64,000 bases of DNA from Balaenoptera acutorostrata (GCF_949987535.1 NC_080074.1:43197641-43261640); one strand, 5' to 3'; positions 36,626-48,350 are shown, counted from the stretch's first letter. The notes: generated by a model not told the origin, from the sequence alone. A program made the numbers and translations.

Positions 36626-37369
36626 TAGTAGATAGTGACACCACTTGGATCGAGATTAAATTTAGGAAAACTGATGAAAATTTCATTACAGTTAAACTTG
36701 AAAAAGCGATGACTAACGTATTTAAGAACTATAATATCCCATCATGCAGATCTCATGATCTTTTATATTAAATATAATTTCATTTTTGTAAGGTTTATGC
36801 CATATATGATAACATTATTTTACTTCTGTGACTGTGGAGAGAATGTATTAGCTCTACTTCTTATACGGATTTCATAGATATATAAACGTACTGTAAAATT
36901 GTTGTATAATTTTTTCCATTCACTTTTTTAAATTGCCTGTCAGGTCACTTGATAGCTTTGCTTTATTTTGTTGTTGTTTTAAATACTTCATCATTGAAGG
37001 CATTCAAAGACTTTTCAATGTATGCCTGTGCCTTGCATATGGTAGGCATTTTAAAGAAGCAAAAAATGTAGAACAAATCTGCACAAAGCAATCGTTTTTC
37101 TTTTAATTAAAAAAATCCTCAAAAATGGTGATAAAGCTTTCATGGGTCATCCTTGTCATTTACAGAATAACACTAGGGAGTTTATATTACTGGGTTAGAT
37201 AAAAGAGCACTTCAAAAATGTAATTACGTTATACTTAAACCCACTTACACAAAGGATTTGAGGTGACCTGCAACAAAAAATAGATGAAATTAAAGTAAAA
37301 TCTAAATAAAAATTAAAGAATCAAGAGCAAAGAAAATGTAAAAATGATTAAAAGTCAAAACCATGTTCC
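36626..37369. other. Intergenic, nothing recognised
   Basis: AT-rich sequence downstream of BBS10 with no repeat or gene that I can identify. Confidence 0.5.
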
Positions 37370-37640
37370 TGTTTTTATTCTGCATAATGAATAACCTCAA
37401 AATTTACTTGATTGGAATCACTGTATTATTACCTCTCATGGTTCTGAGAGTTGCCTGGATTTAGCTGGACAACCTTCCCTGTATTCTGTTGGGTGAGGCA
37501 GTCATGCAGGTCAGCTGGAGTTCAAGGGGAGGGAACACAGGCCCCACCACTCAATGGAAAGTGTCAATGACACATTATAAGAAGAGCGTGTGGGATGAGA
37601 TATATTGAGTCAGCTATCTTTGGAAAACAGTCTGCAACAC
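37370..37640. mobile_element. Old LTR-like remnant (MaLR-type)
   Basis: 'gggtgaggcagtcatgcagg', 'ggccccaccactcaatgg' and 'tttggaaaacagtctgcaac' follow MLT1-type LTR order, with heavy divergence. The family is tentative. Confidence 0.4.
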
Positions 37641-37944
37641 CATGGGAGAGAAAAGAGGACAACTTCTCAGCTGAGGTTTTTATTATTGTTTTCTGAAGTT
37701 ACATGTCAGTCCACCTCCCACAAACACATTTTCCCCAATAACTTTTATGAACTCCTTATTTTTTTCTCACTGGGCTAGCACAAGCCATTTTTATTCCCAA
37801 AACAATAGGCATTGAATAGTTGAATATCTCTGAACTGCTTTAACCAGGGAGCTCTTTAACCATGTTACACTGGAAATGTTAGGGTATGCATGTTTTAGAC
37901 TAAAAGGGATGGGGAAGAGGAATGCAATTTGAGCCTGAGCTTTT

Positions 37945-38307
37945 TTTTTTTAATAAATTTACTTATTTATTTATTTTTGGCTGTGTTGGGTCTTCGTTGC
38001 TGTGCGCAGGCTTTCTCTAGTTGCGGCGAGCAGGGACTACTCTTTGTTGTGGTGTGTGGGCTTCTCATTGCAGTGGCTTCTCTTGTTGCAGAGCATGGGC
38101 TCTAGGCGCGTGGGCTTCAGTAGTTGTGACACACCGGCTCAGTAGTTGTGGCTCGTGGGCTCTAGAGTGCAGGCTCAGTAGTTGTGGCGCACGGGCTTAG
38201 TTGCTCTGCCTGTGGGATGCATGTGGGATCTTCCTGGACCAGGGCTCGAACCCGTGTCTCCTGCATTGGCAGGCTATTCTTAACCACTGTGCCATCAGGG
38301 AAGTCCT
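37945..38307 (-). mobile_element. CHR-type SINE, antisense
   Basis: A (TTTA)n tail at about 37960-37977 is followed by the reversed CHR body, with a repeated 'cagtagttgtgg' motif and its head at 38307. Near-perfect 14-bp duplications 'gagcctgagctttt' (37931-37944) and 'gagcctgaactttt' (38308-38321) flank it. The doubled internal motif makes it longer than its relatives. Confidence 0.9.
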
Positions 38308-38417
38308 GAGCCTGAACTTTTATCAGAAATTACTCATCTCCTCCCAAAAGGAATAGAATATGTTTTTCTTATCATCACAGCACAGCAGAGAAAACAAAAA
38401 CTACAGTTGGAGGGGGA

Positions 38418-38454
38418 TATATATATATGTATATATATATATATATGTTATATG

Positions 38455-38509
<55 letters not shown>

Positions 38510-38510
38510 T
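38418..38510. repeat. (AT)n microsatellite
   Basis: A long alternating AT tract broken by a short TGTT/ATGTGT spacer. Open frames of repeated Tyr-Ile over it are artefacts. Confidence 0.95.
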
Positions 38511-39294
38511 TTGCAGTTTTGTAAACAGCAAGAGATTGGTAACAACCTAAACTCTAGATGGATCCGCAAACTAAATTGGATAGGGGCAGTGACTGGGGGG
38601 GAAACGTGCATAGGGAAGAGGTGAAAAGGTGATTTGTCAGTGTATACCTTATGGCATTTTGATTTTTGAACCATTTGAATACTACTTATTCAAATGAGAT
38701 ACAATTTTTAAAAATAGGTTTAGAGCAAACACATAGAATGCACCCCAAATAGTAATAATGTAATAAGGATCCTGGCCTAAGGAAACACAAGATCAGAATG
38801 GAAGAAAAATGATGTGAGATACACAGTGATGGATCAGTACTTTTACAATGGAAGAAAGGATACAGTCAAAAGAGGGAATATTCTCTTAACTGTAATTGGC
38901 TAGGGGTTTTCTCAACAACTCTGGAAACATTCTCCCTTAGCAGGCTACTATGAGCCAAGGAAGTGCCAGCAAGCAGTGTGGCATTCACTTCCTCATGGAA
39001 TTTTCAGTCCTGGGTCTGGCTTCCTCTTATGCAGACTCACCATCAGATTTTGTCAGCACGTTGAGAATGGCTTTGTCTCAGGGTCTGAGTCAAACCAAAC
39101 TTGTGAGAGTGATCAATTTATTTACAATAAGAACTGTCCCAGGAACTAGAATATTCCAAGTCCATCTGACCAGTCTTTCCTCTATGTATGGACCTGTATT
39201 ATTACTTCCTGTGGGAAGTAATAATCAGGTGGTTGCTCAGTAAGCATGGAATCAGAACAAGAGAAATCAAATTAACTCCTCCCAGCCAGTTATG
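38511..39294. other. Intergenic; one strong hairpin, otherwise unassigned
   Basis: No repeat family was recognised. It contains the 39192-39230 inverted repeat, listed separately. Confidence 0.45.
39192..39230. repeat. Hairpin: 17-bp stem with one bulged base
   Basis: The arms ATTATTACTTCC (39198-39209) and GGAAGTAATAAT (39214-39225) are perfect complements around TGTG. The stem extends by ACCTG/CAGGT past one unpaired T. Confidence 0.85.
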
Positions 39295-39936
39295 CTCCAG
39301 TTCCCCAGTGCTCGGTCCTGGCCGCCTTCTACACCTACACTTGCTTCCTGTGGGATTCTATCCAGGTATATAACTTGGGTGCCACTACATGCTGATGATT
39401 CCAAATTTTGTATTTCCAGCCAACCTCTTCTCTCAACTCCCAACTCATTTATCCAACTCCCAACCCAGTCTCCATGTGGATGCTTACCCTTAAACATGTC
39501 CAAAACAGGATCTCTATTTCCCATCCCCTAAACCTGGCCTTTCCCCTGCTGTCCCATCTTAGTTAATGGTATCACCAGTCTCCCACTCATTCAAAACAAA
39601 AACCTGAGAGGCATCTTGGCTCCAGTCTTTCCTTCACATCCCACAGCCAATCAGCAAATCCTACTGGCCCCACAAATAAAGTGGATTTCAAATCCACCCA
39701 CTTCTCACAATTGCCTTTCCAGCCCAAGTCACTACATCTCTTACCTGCAGCAGCCTCCTAATGGTCCTCTTCGCCTCTCTCTCACCTTGTACTTTATCCT
39801 AGAGTGATTTCCCCCCAACTTCTTATTTCAAATGTTTTAACTCCACAAAAAAGTTGAAAAAAAAGCACAACAAACGCCCACAAATCCTTCATCTAGATTC
39901 ATCAATTACCATTTTACCCTTTGTGCATGCGTGTAT

Positions 39937-39988
39937 GTGCGCACGCACGCACACACACACACACACACAGACACACACACACACACAT
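39937..39988. repeat. (CA)n microsatellite with CG-containing start
   Basis: A GCACGCACGC start passes into a CA run of about 40 bases with one CAGACA break. Confidence 0.95.
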
Positions 39989-40264
39989 TACTGAACCATT
40001 TGAAAGCAAGTTGTATCCCTAAATACCTCAGTAAGTATTTACCATGAACAAGGACTTCCCCTACATGATTGAATGATTCTTTTAAAAATGCAAATCCTGT
40101 CATGTCATTCCTCTGCTCAAAGTCTTCCAAAGGTTTTTCCTTCACACAGAATGAAATCCAAATTTATCATGGTCTACAGGGCTGTACATTATCTGTTCCC
40201 CTGCTTATCCCTAAAATCTCATCTGATACTCTCCCTCTAGCTTTCTCCCCACCAGTTACACTAT

Positions 40265-40625
40265 CAGTCAGGACAAGTTATGCCATACTGAGGTAACAAA
40301 TAACTCCAGATCTCAAGAGCCTTGACACAGTACAAATTGATTTCTTGCTCACATTCATGCCTATTAAAGGTCAGGCTTCTCGGGCTTCTGATCCCACACT
40401 GTTTTCTTCCTCACTCCTAATTCAAGGCTGGTGGAGCAGTCACTGTCTTGAGCATTACCAAGCATCATGCCAGAGAGAGAGAAAAAAGAGATCTAGAGGG
40501 TCTTGCATTGGCTCTGTTCAGAACTGGCACGTGTCATTTCTGCTCATGACTCACTGTCCAGAATTCGTCACATGGTCCTACCCATCCACAGAAGAACCAG
40601 GTAGTGCAATTCTACCTTGTGCCTG
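40265..40625 (-). mobile_element. LTR-like old repeat inside L2
   Basis: Read in reverse it resembles MaLR-like LTR ends ('ctgagatttgggg...gttac'-type pattern, here diverged). A relative may be present at 60140-60500. Assignment to a family is uncertain. Confidence 0.4.
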
Positions 40626-41112
40626 GAATAAGAGAGAACCAGAACATTTGGCAAACAGCACTAATGAGTACCCAAATTGGCCTTCTTTCTGTCCCTTGAA
40701 CGCACAAGTTCATTCCAGCCTCTGAGTTTTCCATTTGCTGTTCTGTCTGCATAAAAGTCTTCCCCTCTGATCTTCATATGGCTCACTTCCTCACTTTATT
40801 CAGGTATTTCTGCTTTAATGTCACCTCCTTAGAGATAACTTTTCTTGACCTTTCAATCTAAAATAATACCATATTCCTTCCCCATGACCTCCCTTGTTCT
40901 CTATCTTCCTACCTTGTTAAGCTCTTTTTGAATCACATATCTGATGTTATTAGTATGTGTCTTTATTTTTTGTATTGACTGCTTTCTCCACAAGAATGTA
41001 AAGTCCATGAGGACTTTGACTTTTTCACTTCCATATTTCCAGCACGTGGGATAGTGCCTGGCCAAGTAGGCACTCGGTGAATGAATGAATGAGTGAATGA
41101 ATGAATAGGAAT

Positions 41113-42261
41113 GAACCAATGGAAAGACTGACTAAGGCTCCCTTCTCCTGAGCTGTGATCACATAGATCCAACCAACATTTGCCTCAGTGACTCCATTTT
41201 TGTTTGTTTCCAACACCGCCTAAGTGCCAATGAACTCAGTTTTTTCTTAAAATACTAAATCACTGCAGAGTCCTACCAGCCTGGAAGCCATTCTGTTTCC
41301 TTCAGGTGACTTAGCATGTCCCTGTTCTAAACAGTCATTTGTTCATTTTAAAGAGTAGCTCTCAGTAGAAATTTCCTTCCCAAGTCTGTGCCGAAAGCCT
41401 CCCTGTAGCCTTATGTAGACATGCTGTATTATGGTTGAATCGCATTTATGCTTAGGTTAACGATATGGTAAATATGCATAGTTCTTGCAGTGTCTGTCAT
41501 TTACAACAACTCCTTTGGATGTTTGTATTGATATTTAGCCCCAAGTAAAATCACCAGTCACCAATGCCAGATCTTATTATAAATAAGATCTGGGTGAAAA
41601 CCTCCCTGATTATAGCAACCAAGGTTCTTGTGCCCAGATTAAACACACCTAGTTAGTAATTGGCTGTGCTCCTTGAACTACTCAGGGAGGTTTCCATTAT
41701 CTGTCCCCCACTATGGGGAAATCCCTGCTATGGCAACAGAAATGTCCATCTTCTTTAAAAAAGGGACCCCATGGTATATTTAGCCTTAATACATATTTCA
41801 AAAGTACATTTGTGCAAAACTTCCTGGGGCTTCACTTGTGTTTCTGTCACAATTTACACATCATTTTGTACTTAATAAACTCCCATACTGAACTCTTCTA
41901 ATTTGTACTGTATGTCTTAAAATTTACATTAACTCACAATATAATTAATCTTAATAATTAGTTAGGGTTTCGTATACAATCCCCCAGATGGTAATGCCTA
42001 CAAGATTATTATCAAATGATAAACTTGGGCATAACTTGATAAGGAAGTTATCTAATGTGCTCTTTGAGAAGACTTTGTTGGTTATTTAGGGGGAAAAAAA
42101 GTCCATTTATATATTTCTCTTATTTGCAATATTTTACTTTAACCCTTTTGAGAAGTGAAAGAGGAGATCTCTTATATATGTATCAGAAGAAACGAAATTA
42201 ACTATGTAGTGAAGACAAAATTGGGACAGTTTGAAGATTGTATTTCTGTTCTAAACTGAGG
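41113..42261. other. Intergenic; paired inverted repeats, otherwise unassigned
   Basis: No gene was seen. It contains the perfect palindrome at 41567-41593 and the inverted repeats at 41598-41609 and 41682-41693. Confidence 0.45.
41567..41693. repeat. Palindrome and adjacent inverted repeat pair
   Basis: CCAGATCTTATT (41567-41578) and AATAAGATCTGG (41582-41593) form a perfect 12-bp stem with a 3-base loop. Five bases later AAACCTCCCTGA (41598-41609) pairs perfectly with TCAGGGAGGTTT (41682-41693) across 72 bases. It may be a small non-autonomous DNA transposon. Confidence 0.8.
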
Positions 42262-42520
42262 CACAGTGTAGTAGAAAGAACATGGTATTTGAAGTCAAGC
42301 AGACCAGTATTGCCATCCTGGCTCTACCAGTTACTATTTGTGTAACTTTGGACAAGTTGCTAAATACCTCTTCTACCTTAATGTCCTCATCTATGAAGTA
42401 GTAATAACAGAACCTACTTCATATAACTGTGGTGAAGATGAGTAAAGAGGTCTGATGAGAAGTGCCCCGCACAATGCCTGCCACATTATTAAGTAGGAGC
42501 TTAATAAATAAGCTTTATTT
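42262..42520 (+). mobile_element. MIR SINE, sense
   Basis: 'cagtgtagtagaaagaacat', 'ctctaccagttactatttgt' and 'ttattaagtaggagcttaat' give a nearly complete sense MIR. Confidence 0.8.
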
Positions 42521-42544
42521 CTTCCTTTGGTTGCCATAAATTTT

Positions 42545-42806
42545 TTTAAAATATTTATTTATTTATTTATTTATTTGGCTGCACTGGGTCTTAGTTACGG
42601 CACGCAGGATCTTCGTTGACACGTGCAAGATCTTTAGTTGCGGTATGCAGGATCTTTTAATTGCAGCATGCGGAAATCTTTTATTTGCGGCATGCAGCCT
42701 CTTAGTTGCAGCAAGTGGGATCTAGTTCCCTGACCAGGGATCGAACCCAGGCCCCCTGCATTGGGAGCGCGGAGCCTTAACCACTGGACTACCAGGGACG
42801 TCCCAC
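42545..42806 (-). mobile_element. CHR-related SINE, antisense
   Basis: (ATTT)n tail at 42552-42578, body with several 'cagcatgcgg/gcggtatgcagg' units and head GGGACGTCCCTGGTAGTCCA on the minus strand. Perfect 11-bp duplications 'ccataaatttt' lie at 42534-42544 and 42807-42817. Confidence 0.9.
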
Positions 42807-43290
42807 CCATAAATTTTAAGCTTTTCCCTCCATCCTCCAGTTCTTCAGTTATACTTGATAACCTGTTCCCTACATGGAAAAACAGCAGAAACCTTTGGGA
42901 CTCATGCCAGCATGGACCACGGATATCACAGATATAGTAGAAATTCACTGTGGCAGATTGTATTTTCTCCCATATGTCCCTTGCCATATTCTCTAAGTAT
43001 GACCTTGACACTCCTCTGATGGAATGGTGGAATCTAAGTCTCCTCTTCTTAAACCTGGATGAGACCTTGTGACTGCCCTGCCCAGGAGACTATAATGAGT
43101 GACACTGCGTATGACTTCTTAGATTATAAAAGGCAACCTCTTGGTTCTCTTGAAACTCTTGCTCTTAGAACCCAACCACCAATGCTGTAAGGAAGCTCAA
43201 GCAGCCTGAGAAGAGCCAAGGCCCTAATCCACAGCTTTAGTGAAGTTTCCAGCCAACAGCAAGCATCAACTTTCGTCATTTGAGTGAAAC

Positions 43291-43550
43291 TTTTTTTTTA
43301 TTTTAATATTTATTTATTTTGGCTGCTCCAGGTCTTAGTTGCAGCACATGGGATCTTCGTTACAGCATGCAGGATCTTTAGTTGTGGCATGTGGACTTCT
43401 TAGTTGTGGCATGCAGACTCCTTAGTTGCGGCATGCAGACTCTTAGTTGCGGCGTGCATGCAGAATCTAGTTCCCTGACCGGGGATCAAACCCAGGCCCC
43501 CTGCATTGGGAGCACGGAGTCTTAACCACTGGACCACCAGGGTAGTCCCC
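43291..43550 (-). mobile_element. CHR-related SINE, antisense
   Basis: Same subfamily and direction as the element at 42545. The (ATTT)n-type tail is at about 43300-43318 and the head at 43550. Flanks 'tgagtgaa' and 'tgagtgag' suggest the target duplication. It carries one extra internal 'ttagttgtggcatg' unit. Confidence 0.88.
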
Positions 43551-44039
43551 TGAGTGAGCCTTTGAAGTGGATCCTTCAGTACCCAGGGTTTGTTTACAGG
43601 TTTGCTTCATGTGAATTGTGCCTATTGCCAGCTGAATTAGATAACATACCACAGGAAGAAAATTTTCCTGTTATATTTTAAGAATTTGATCTTAACTTAC
43701 AAGTAAGTATATTATCAACTGGAAAGCACTGATAGAGCTACACATGTTGTCAAAACTGACATTCTTCTGAATTGGTTTGGTAAATAGCTACTGTCTTCAG
43801 CCTCCCAAGTCTACTACCCTCTCCCCCGAATCCCATCCTACCACCCTGGTCTCCTAATCCCTATCCTAGGCGCCCTTGGGTTCAGGTTAATATCTGGTTC
43901 AGCAGGGGAGTTTGGTGGGATCTTGCCCCAGTTCTATGGTGTCCACTTTAATTGGTGAAGTATTAACCATGCCACAGAGGTTGAAGTATTTTGAATATCA
44001 CTCCTTAATGCAATAATATATATTAATGTGATCACACCA
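43551..44039. other. Intergenic, nothing recognised
   Basis: Unassigned sequence between a SINE and an L1 fragment. Confidence 0.45.
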
Positions 44040-44049
44040 TACATACTAT

Positions 44050-44921
44050 TTTTTCATTGGAGTATAGTTGATTTACAATGTTATGTTAATTTCTGCTGTA
44101 CAGCCAAGTGATTCAGTTATACATATATATACATTCTTTTTTTATATTCTTTTCCATTATGGTTTATCACAGGATATTGAATATAGTTCCCTGTGCTATA
44201 CAGTACGACCTTGTTGTTTATCCATTCTATTTATAATAGTCTGCTAACCCCGAACTCCCACTCTGTCCCTCCCCCACCTGCCTCCCCCTTGGCAACCATG
44301 GGTCTGGTCTTTATGTCTGTGAGTCTGTTTCTATTTTATAGATAAGTTCATTTGTGTCATATTTTAGATTCCACATATAAGTGATATCATATGGTGTTTG
44401 TCTTTCTCTTTCTGACTGACTTCACTCAGTATGATAATCTCTAGTTGCATTCCATATTTCTGCAAGTAGAATTATTTCATTCTTTTTTATGGCTGCATAG
44501 TATTCCATTATATACATGTACCACATCTTCTTTATCCATTCATCTGTTGATGGACATTTGGGTTGTTTCCATGTCTTGGCTATTGTAAATTGTGCTGCTA
44601 TGAACACAGGGGTGTATATCTTTTTGAATTATAGTTTTGTCTGGATATATGCTGAGGTGTGGGATTGCTGGATCATATGGCAGCTCTATTTTTAGTTTTC
44701 TGAGGACCCTCCGTACTGTTTTCCATAGTGGCTGTACCAACTTACATTCCCACCAACAGTGTAGGAGGGTTCCCTTTTCTCCACACACCCTCTAGCATTT
44801 CTTATTTGTAGACTTTTTAATGATGGCCATTCTGACCAATGTGAGGCAGTAGTTTTGATTTTCATTTCTCTAATAATTAGCCATGTTGGGCATCTTTTCA
44901 TGTGCTTGTTGACCATCTGCG
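44050..44921 (-). mobile_element. 5'-truncated L1, antisense
   Basis: The minus strand carries the ORF2 C-terminal region (reading [13 protein letters not shown] and YNSQDMETTQMSINR in broken frames) and then the 3' UTR to 44050. Duplications 'tacatactat' at 44040-44049 and 44922-44931 mark the insertion. It is not functional. Confidence 0.9.
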
Positions 44922-45046
44922 TACATACTATATTTAGTGATTAGTTTTCTTTTCCTGTTTTGCTTATCTCCCTACTCTCTTCCCCACTTCTTTCACATTG
45001 TCCCCCAGATGCTTCCCCCCAAACCAGGTAATCCTCATAATCTATG

Positions 45047-45074
45047 AGGTGACTCATAATCCTATGAGTCACCT
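45047..45074. repeat. Perfect hairpin containing two AP-1-like sites
   Basis: AGGTGACTCATA (45047-45058), loop ATCC, TATGAGTCACCT (45063-45074). The arms hold TGACTCA and TGAGTCA. A second short palindrome (CCTCATA-ATC-TATGAGG) overlaps on the left, and 'accaggta' is repeated on both sides. Confidence 0.85.
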
Positions 45075-46957
45075 ACCAGGTATCCTTCCATATTTTTCAT
45101 TATGCTGCTTATAAAATCAAATAAAAATATATTCCTATTCATATCTGTACATTTGGATTGTTTTTGACCTTGGTTGAGATTTCTCTTGGCTTCTTGTCTC
45201 ACTCACTACCCCTCCAGGGAGGCAAAGGGACTTACCTGATTGGTGAGTTTGGGTGGAGGAACTGCGTGTGCCTGGCTCAGCACTCCCTTTCTTTCTCTTG
45301 GTTAAGAGAAATGAAGCAGGGTCAGCATCTCCCCACAGGCCTGGGACAGGAATCAGCACTGTTAGGAGCCATGCCTGTGTCCATCTGTCTGATTCAAAGG
45401 TGGAGCATTCACCTGCCTGTTCCATTTAGCACTCTAGGCCCTAGGGTCCAGTATAGGCGTCCTAGGGAGTTACTGTGGTGTTTCTGTCTCCTTCAGCCCG
45501 ACTCCCATGTATGCCTCCCAATGGGAGGGGAGTTATTTATTGGGTCTCCTAGAACTTGTTCCCTACCACAGACATTGCCAGCTTTATATTGCCAGTGTCA
45601 GGTAAAGTAGCAACAAAGACCAATTGAAACTGCCTGGTATCCTTATCGTTACCACCAGTGTGCCAGTGCTTGCATGCTCACATGGCTGAACTCTCTCCCC
45701 AGGATCCACTCATCCCATGAACAAAGAAGCAGGCCCACAAAGAGAAATGGAAAGGCCAATGGCTCCACATCACAAACAGCTAAACTGTCCTTGGAAAGAA
45801 GGTATGTGAGCTGGACAGGAGACTGAGATTTTAGTAATCAGCTCTAAAAGCAGTCACTGGAATGGGTTCATTTATCCAGAGAGACCCAAGTGCTCTTACT
45901 TGACATTATTAGATTTTTTTCTACTTCCGGGGTAAACTGAGACTCTAAAAAAGCAAAGTTATTTGGAGAACCAAAGTGTTGCATGTTCTTTGCCACTGAA
46001 TAGAGATTCTTGCATTAAACCTACTCCACAGACGTGAAGTTGGAATCATAGACAAGGGATGGAGAGAGAGCTCTCCAGTTAGAGCTTGCCAAGGCCCAGC
46101 AATATTCCTGCTTTTGGGCGCCAGGAGACTCCCCTACTTAAATTAGCTCAAGGAGTCTAATATTCCTGAGGAGGGCACTAATGATAATGCTTAGTGGAGT
46201 GACTAGATGAAAGGACTGTTTTATTAATTTGATTAGGAAAATGGAAGGAACAGAAGGAGAAAGGGAATTGAGTCATTCCAGGGTGATGGGATGAAGATAT
46301 TAGGTCTTATCAGCATAGACTGGAAGACTTCTGGGCACCAGGCATGTAAATAGCTTACAATAGCTAATTAAGGTTGTGTTTTTAAGATTGGCACATTTTG
46401 TGTCCTGTTGAAGAAATCTTTGCCTACTTCAAGATTTTGGCCTTTGGAAGAGTAACTAAGAAATCTCAGAGAAATAATGCGTTTCAGTAATTCCTTCATA
46501 AATATTAAATATAGATATTTGAATATATACATATATTAAAGATGGATAATACATAATATTGAACCCAAAAATATATTGAATATATTTTAAAATTGAGCAA
46601 TCTAGTATAGTCCATTCACACTCTGAAAACTCTTTTATAATACCATAATAATGAGCTAAAGAAAAAAGTTACTTTTTTATCTCTAGTTACTTTTGTATCT
46701 CTTTTCTGCTTTATAACAAACTTGCTTCAATCTACTCTTCCAACAATGTCTTCACAGAAATTCTTTAAATAGTACAGTACACTTCTTCATTAGAATTGCC
46801 TTTTTACCCAGCATTCTCTCAGAAATTCTTCCAGTCAGCAGCTTCTTTGGAAATCCAAAAAGCAACCTCCTGAAACTGTAACATGAACCAATCTGCAAAG
46901 ATTTTATAATAGCACAATCAAACGATTTTGCATTTGCCACACTAAGCATCTTTAGGA
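45075..46957. other. Intergenic, nothing recognised
   Basis: About 1.9 kb with no repeat family, gene or RNA that I can support. The 150-codon open frame at 45158-45610 has no recognisable domain and no splice or promoter context. Confidence 0.45.
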
Positions 46958-47690
46958 GGCAGCATGGTGTGGTACAGAGATCAGGGGCTTTAGAGCCCCA
47001 CCACCTGTGTTTGGATCCTGGATCTGCCACTTACTAGTTACATCACCTTGAACAAATTACTTAAACTTGCTGTACTTTACTTCCCTCTTTGGTTCTTTCA
47101 GTTATCTATTGTTGTGTGACAACAATATTATCCTCATACTTAGTAACTTGAAACAGCAAACATTTATTCTCTCATATAGTTTCTGTGGGTCAGGAATCTG
47201 GGAATAGGTTAGCTGGGTGGCTCTGGCTCAGGGTCTTTCATAAGGTTGTAGTGAAGATGTTGGCCAGGGCTGCAGTCATCTGAAGACTCACTGACTGGGG
47301 CTGAAGGATCCACTTCACTCACTGACGTGGGTGTTGGCAGGAGGCCTCAGTTCCTCACTGTGTGGGCCTCTCCATAGGGCTGCTGATGTGTCTGAATGAC
47401 ATGGCAGCTGGCTTCCCCCAGAGGGAGTGACTCCAGAGAGAGCATGGAGAAAGTGCAATGCCTTTTGACACTGTCACTTCTGCTGTATTCTATTCATTAG
47501 AAGTGAGTCACTGAGTCAGCTTATGTTTAGTGGGAGGGGAATTAGGCTCCACCCTTTGGAGGGAGGAAAGTCAAAGAATTTTTGATTTAAGGTCATCACA
47601 TCAGTAAAAAGAAATAATAATATTGATCTTATTGTACCTTTGAAAGAATCAAAAGTGAACATCTAGAACAGTGCTGGCTTCAAAGTGTAT
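46958..47690 (+). mobile_element. MIR, sense, split by an MLT1 LTR
   Basis: The left part (46958-47096, 'ggcagcatggtgtggtacag' to 'caaattacttaaacttgctg') and the right part (47600-47690, 'aataataatattgatcttat', 'agaacagtgctggc') make one sense MIR. The LTR between them is a later insertion. Confidence 0.7.
47097..47595 (-). mobile_element. MLT1-type (ERVL-MaLR) solo LTR, antisense
   Basis: From 'agttatctattgttgtgtga' through 'tttctgtgggtcaggaatct' and 'gggcctctccatagggctgc' to 'ggctccaccctttggaggg' it follows the MLT1 LTR reversed. It is a solo LTR. No internal retroviral sequence is present. Confidence 0.75.
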
Positions 47691-47693
47691 ACT

Positions 47694-48130
47694 CATTTAC
47701 TTAGTCTTTATTGAGTATTTACTAATGTGCTGTATGCTCAGCATACGGTCATGAGCAAAACCCAGTCCCTGCCCTCATGAACTCACAGTTCAATGGGAAG
47801 ATAGACATTAATCAAATAATACATAAACAAATGTAAAATCACTGCTTCACATGTGCACGATGCAATGCAGAGGAATTGAAACTAGATAGGAAAGACTTCT
47901 CTGAAGAAATGATGTTGAAGCTGAGATCTCAAGGATGAGTAGGAGTTGACTAGGTGCAGAAGAAAGAGAAGAGGGTTCTAGGTAAAAGGAGCGACGGGGT
48001 AAGATGAGTGGGTGTAAGCATGGAGAGGACGAGGCACTGGATGAGGCGGTGTGGCTGGGGCAGGGGAAGGGCTGTGTGCCAAGACGGGGGAGGTGACAGG
48101 GAGCCAGCCTCTACTCTGCTTGTCTGTGTC
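47694..48130 (-). mobile_element. L2 fragment, antisense
   Basis: 'ctttattgagtatttactaa', 'cagtccctgccctcatgaac', 'ctgagatctcaaggatgagt' follow the reversed L2 3' region. Confidence 0.7.
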
Positions 48131-48174
48131 TGACAAAAGAGGGGAAGATAAGCGTTTTATATATTTTTATGAGA

Positions 48175-48350
48175 TCGGTGAGTGCCAGGGAGTAGAGCTA
48201 GGTGTAGGAGTTGAGTACAAAGGGGCATGAAGGAACTTTTGGGGATGATGGGCTGCTCTGTATCTTGATTGTGGTGCTGGTTGGAACTTATACAGCTGTA
48301 GACTAAAGAGGGTAAATTTTACTATATGTAAATTATACCTCAGTATCCCT
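48175..48350 (+). mobile_element. L1 (old) 3' end fragment
   Basis: 'gtatcttgattgtggtgctg' and 'actatatgtaaattatacct' with 'cagtatccctgagttttt' are the end of an L1M-type 3' UTR. Confidence 0.65.

Larger units (their letters stand above)
39295..41112 (+). mobile_element. L2 LINE, sense, interrupted
   Basis: Pieces at 39295-39800 (ORF2-like, 'tgattccaaattttgtattt'), 40090-40264 ('tcattcctctgctcaaagtc') and 40735-41112 ('aatgtcacctccttagagat' to (GAAT)n at 41078-41107) appear in L2 order and end in the L2 3' repeat. An older LTR-like block at 40265-40625 and a (CA)n tract interrupt it. No frame is left. Confidence 0.7.

Noticed and set aside
38418..38674. Open frames of repeated Tyr-Ile
   Set aside because: Translation of the (AT)n microsatellite. 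The same reason applies to frames over 22706-22800 and 896-927.
45158..45610. 150-codon open frame on the + strand
   Set aside because: No homology that I recognise, no introns or promoter, and an opposing frame over part of it. The length is compatible with chance in GC-richer intergenic DNA.
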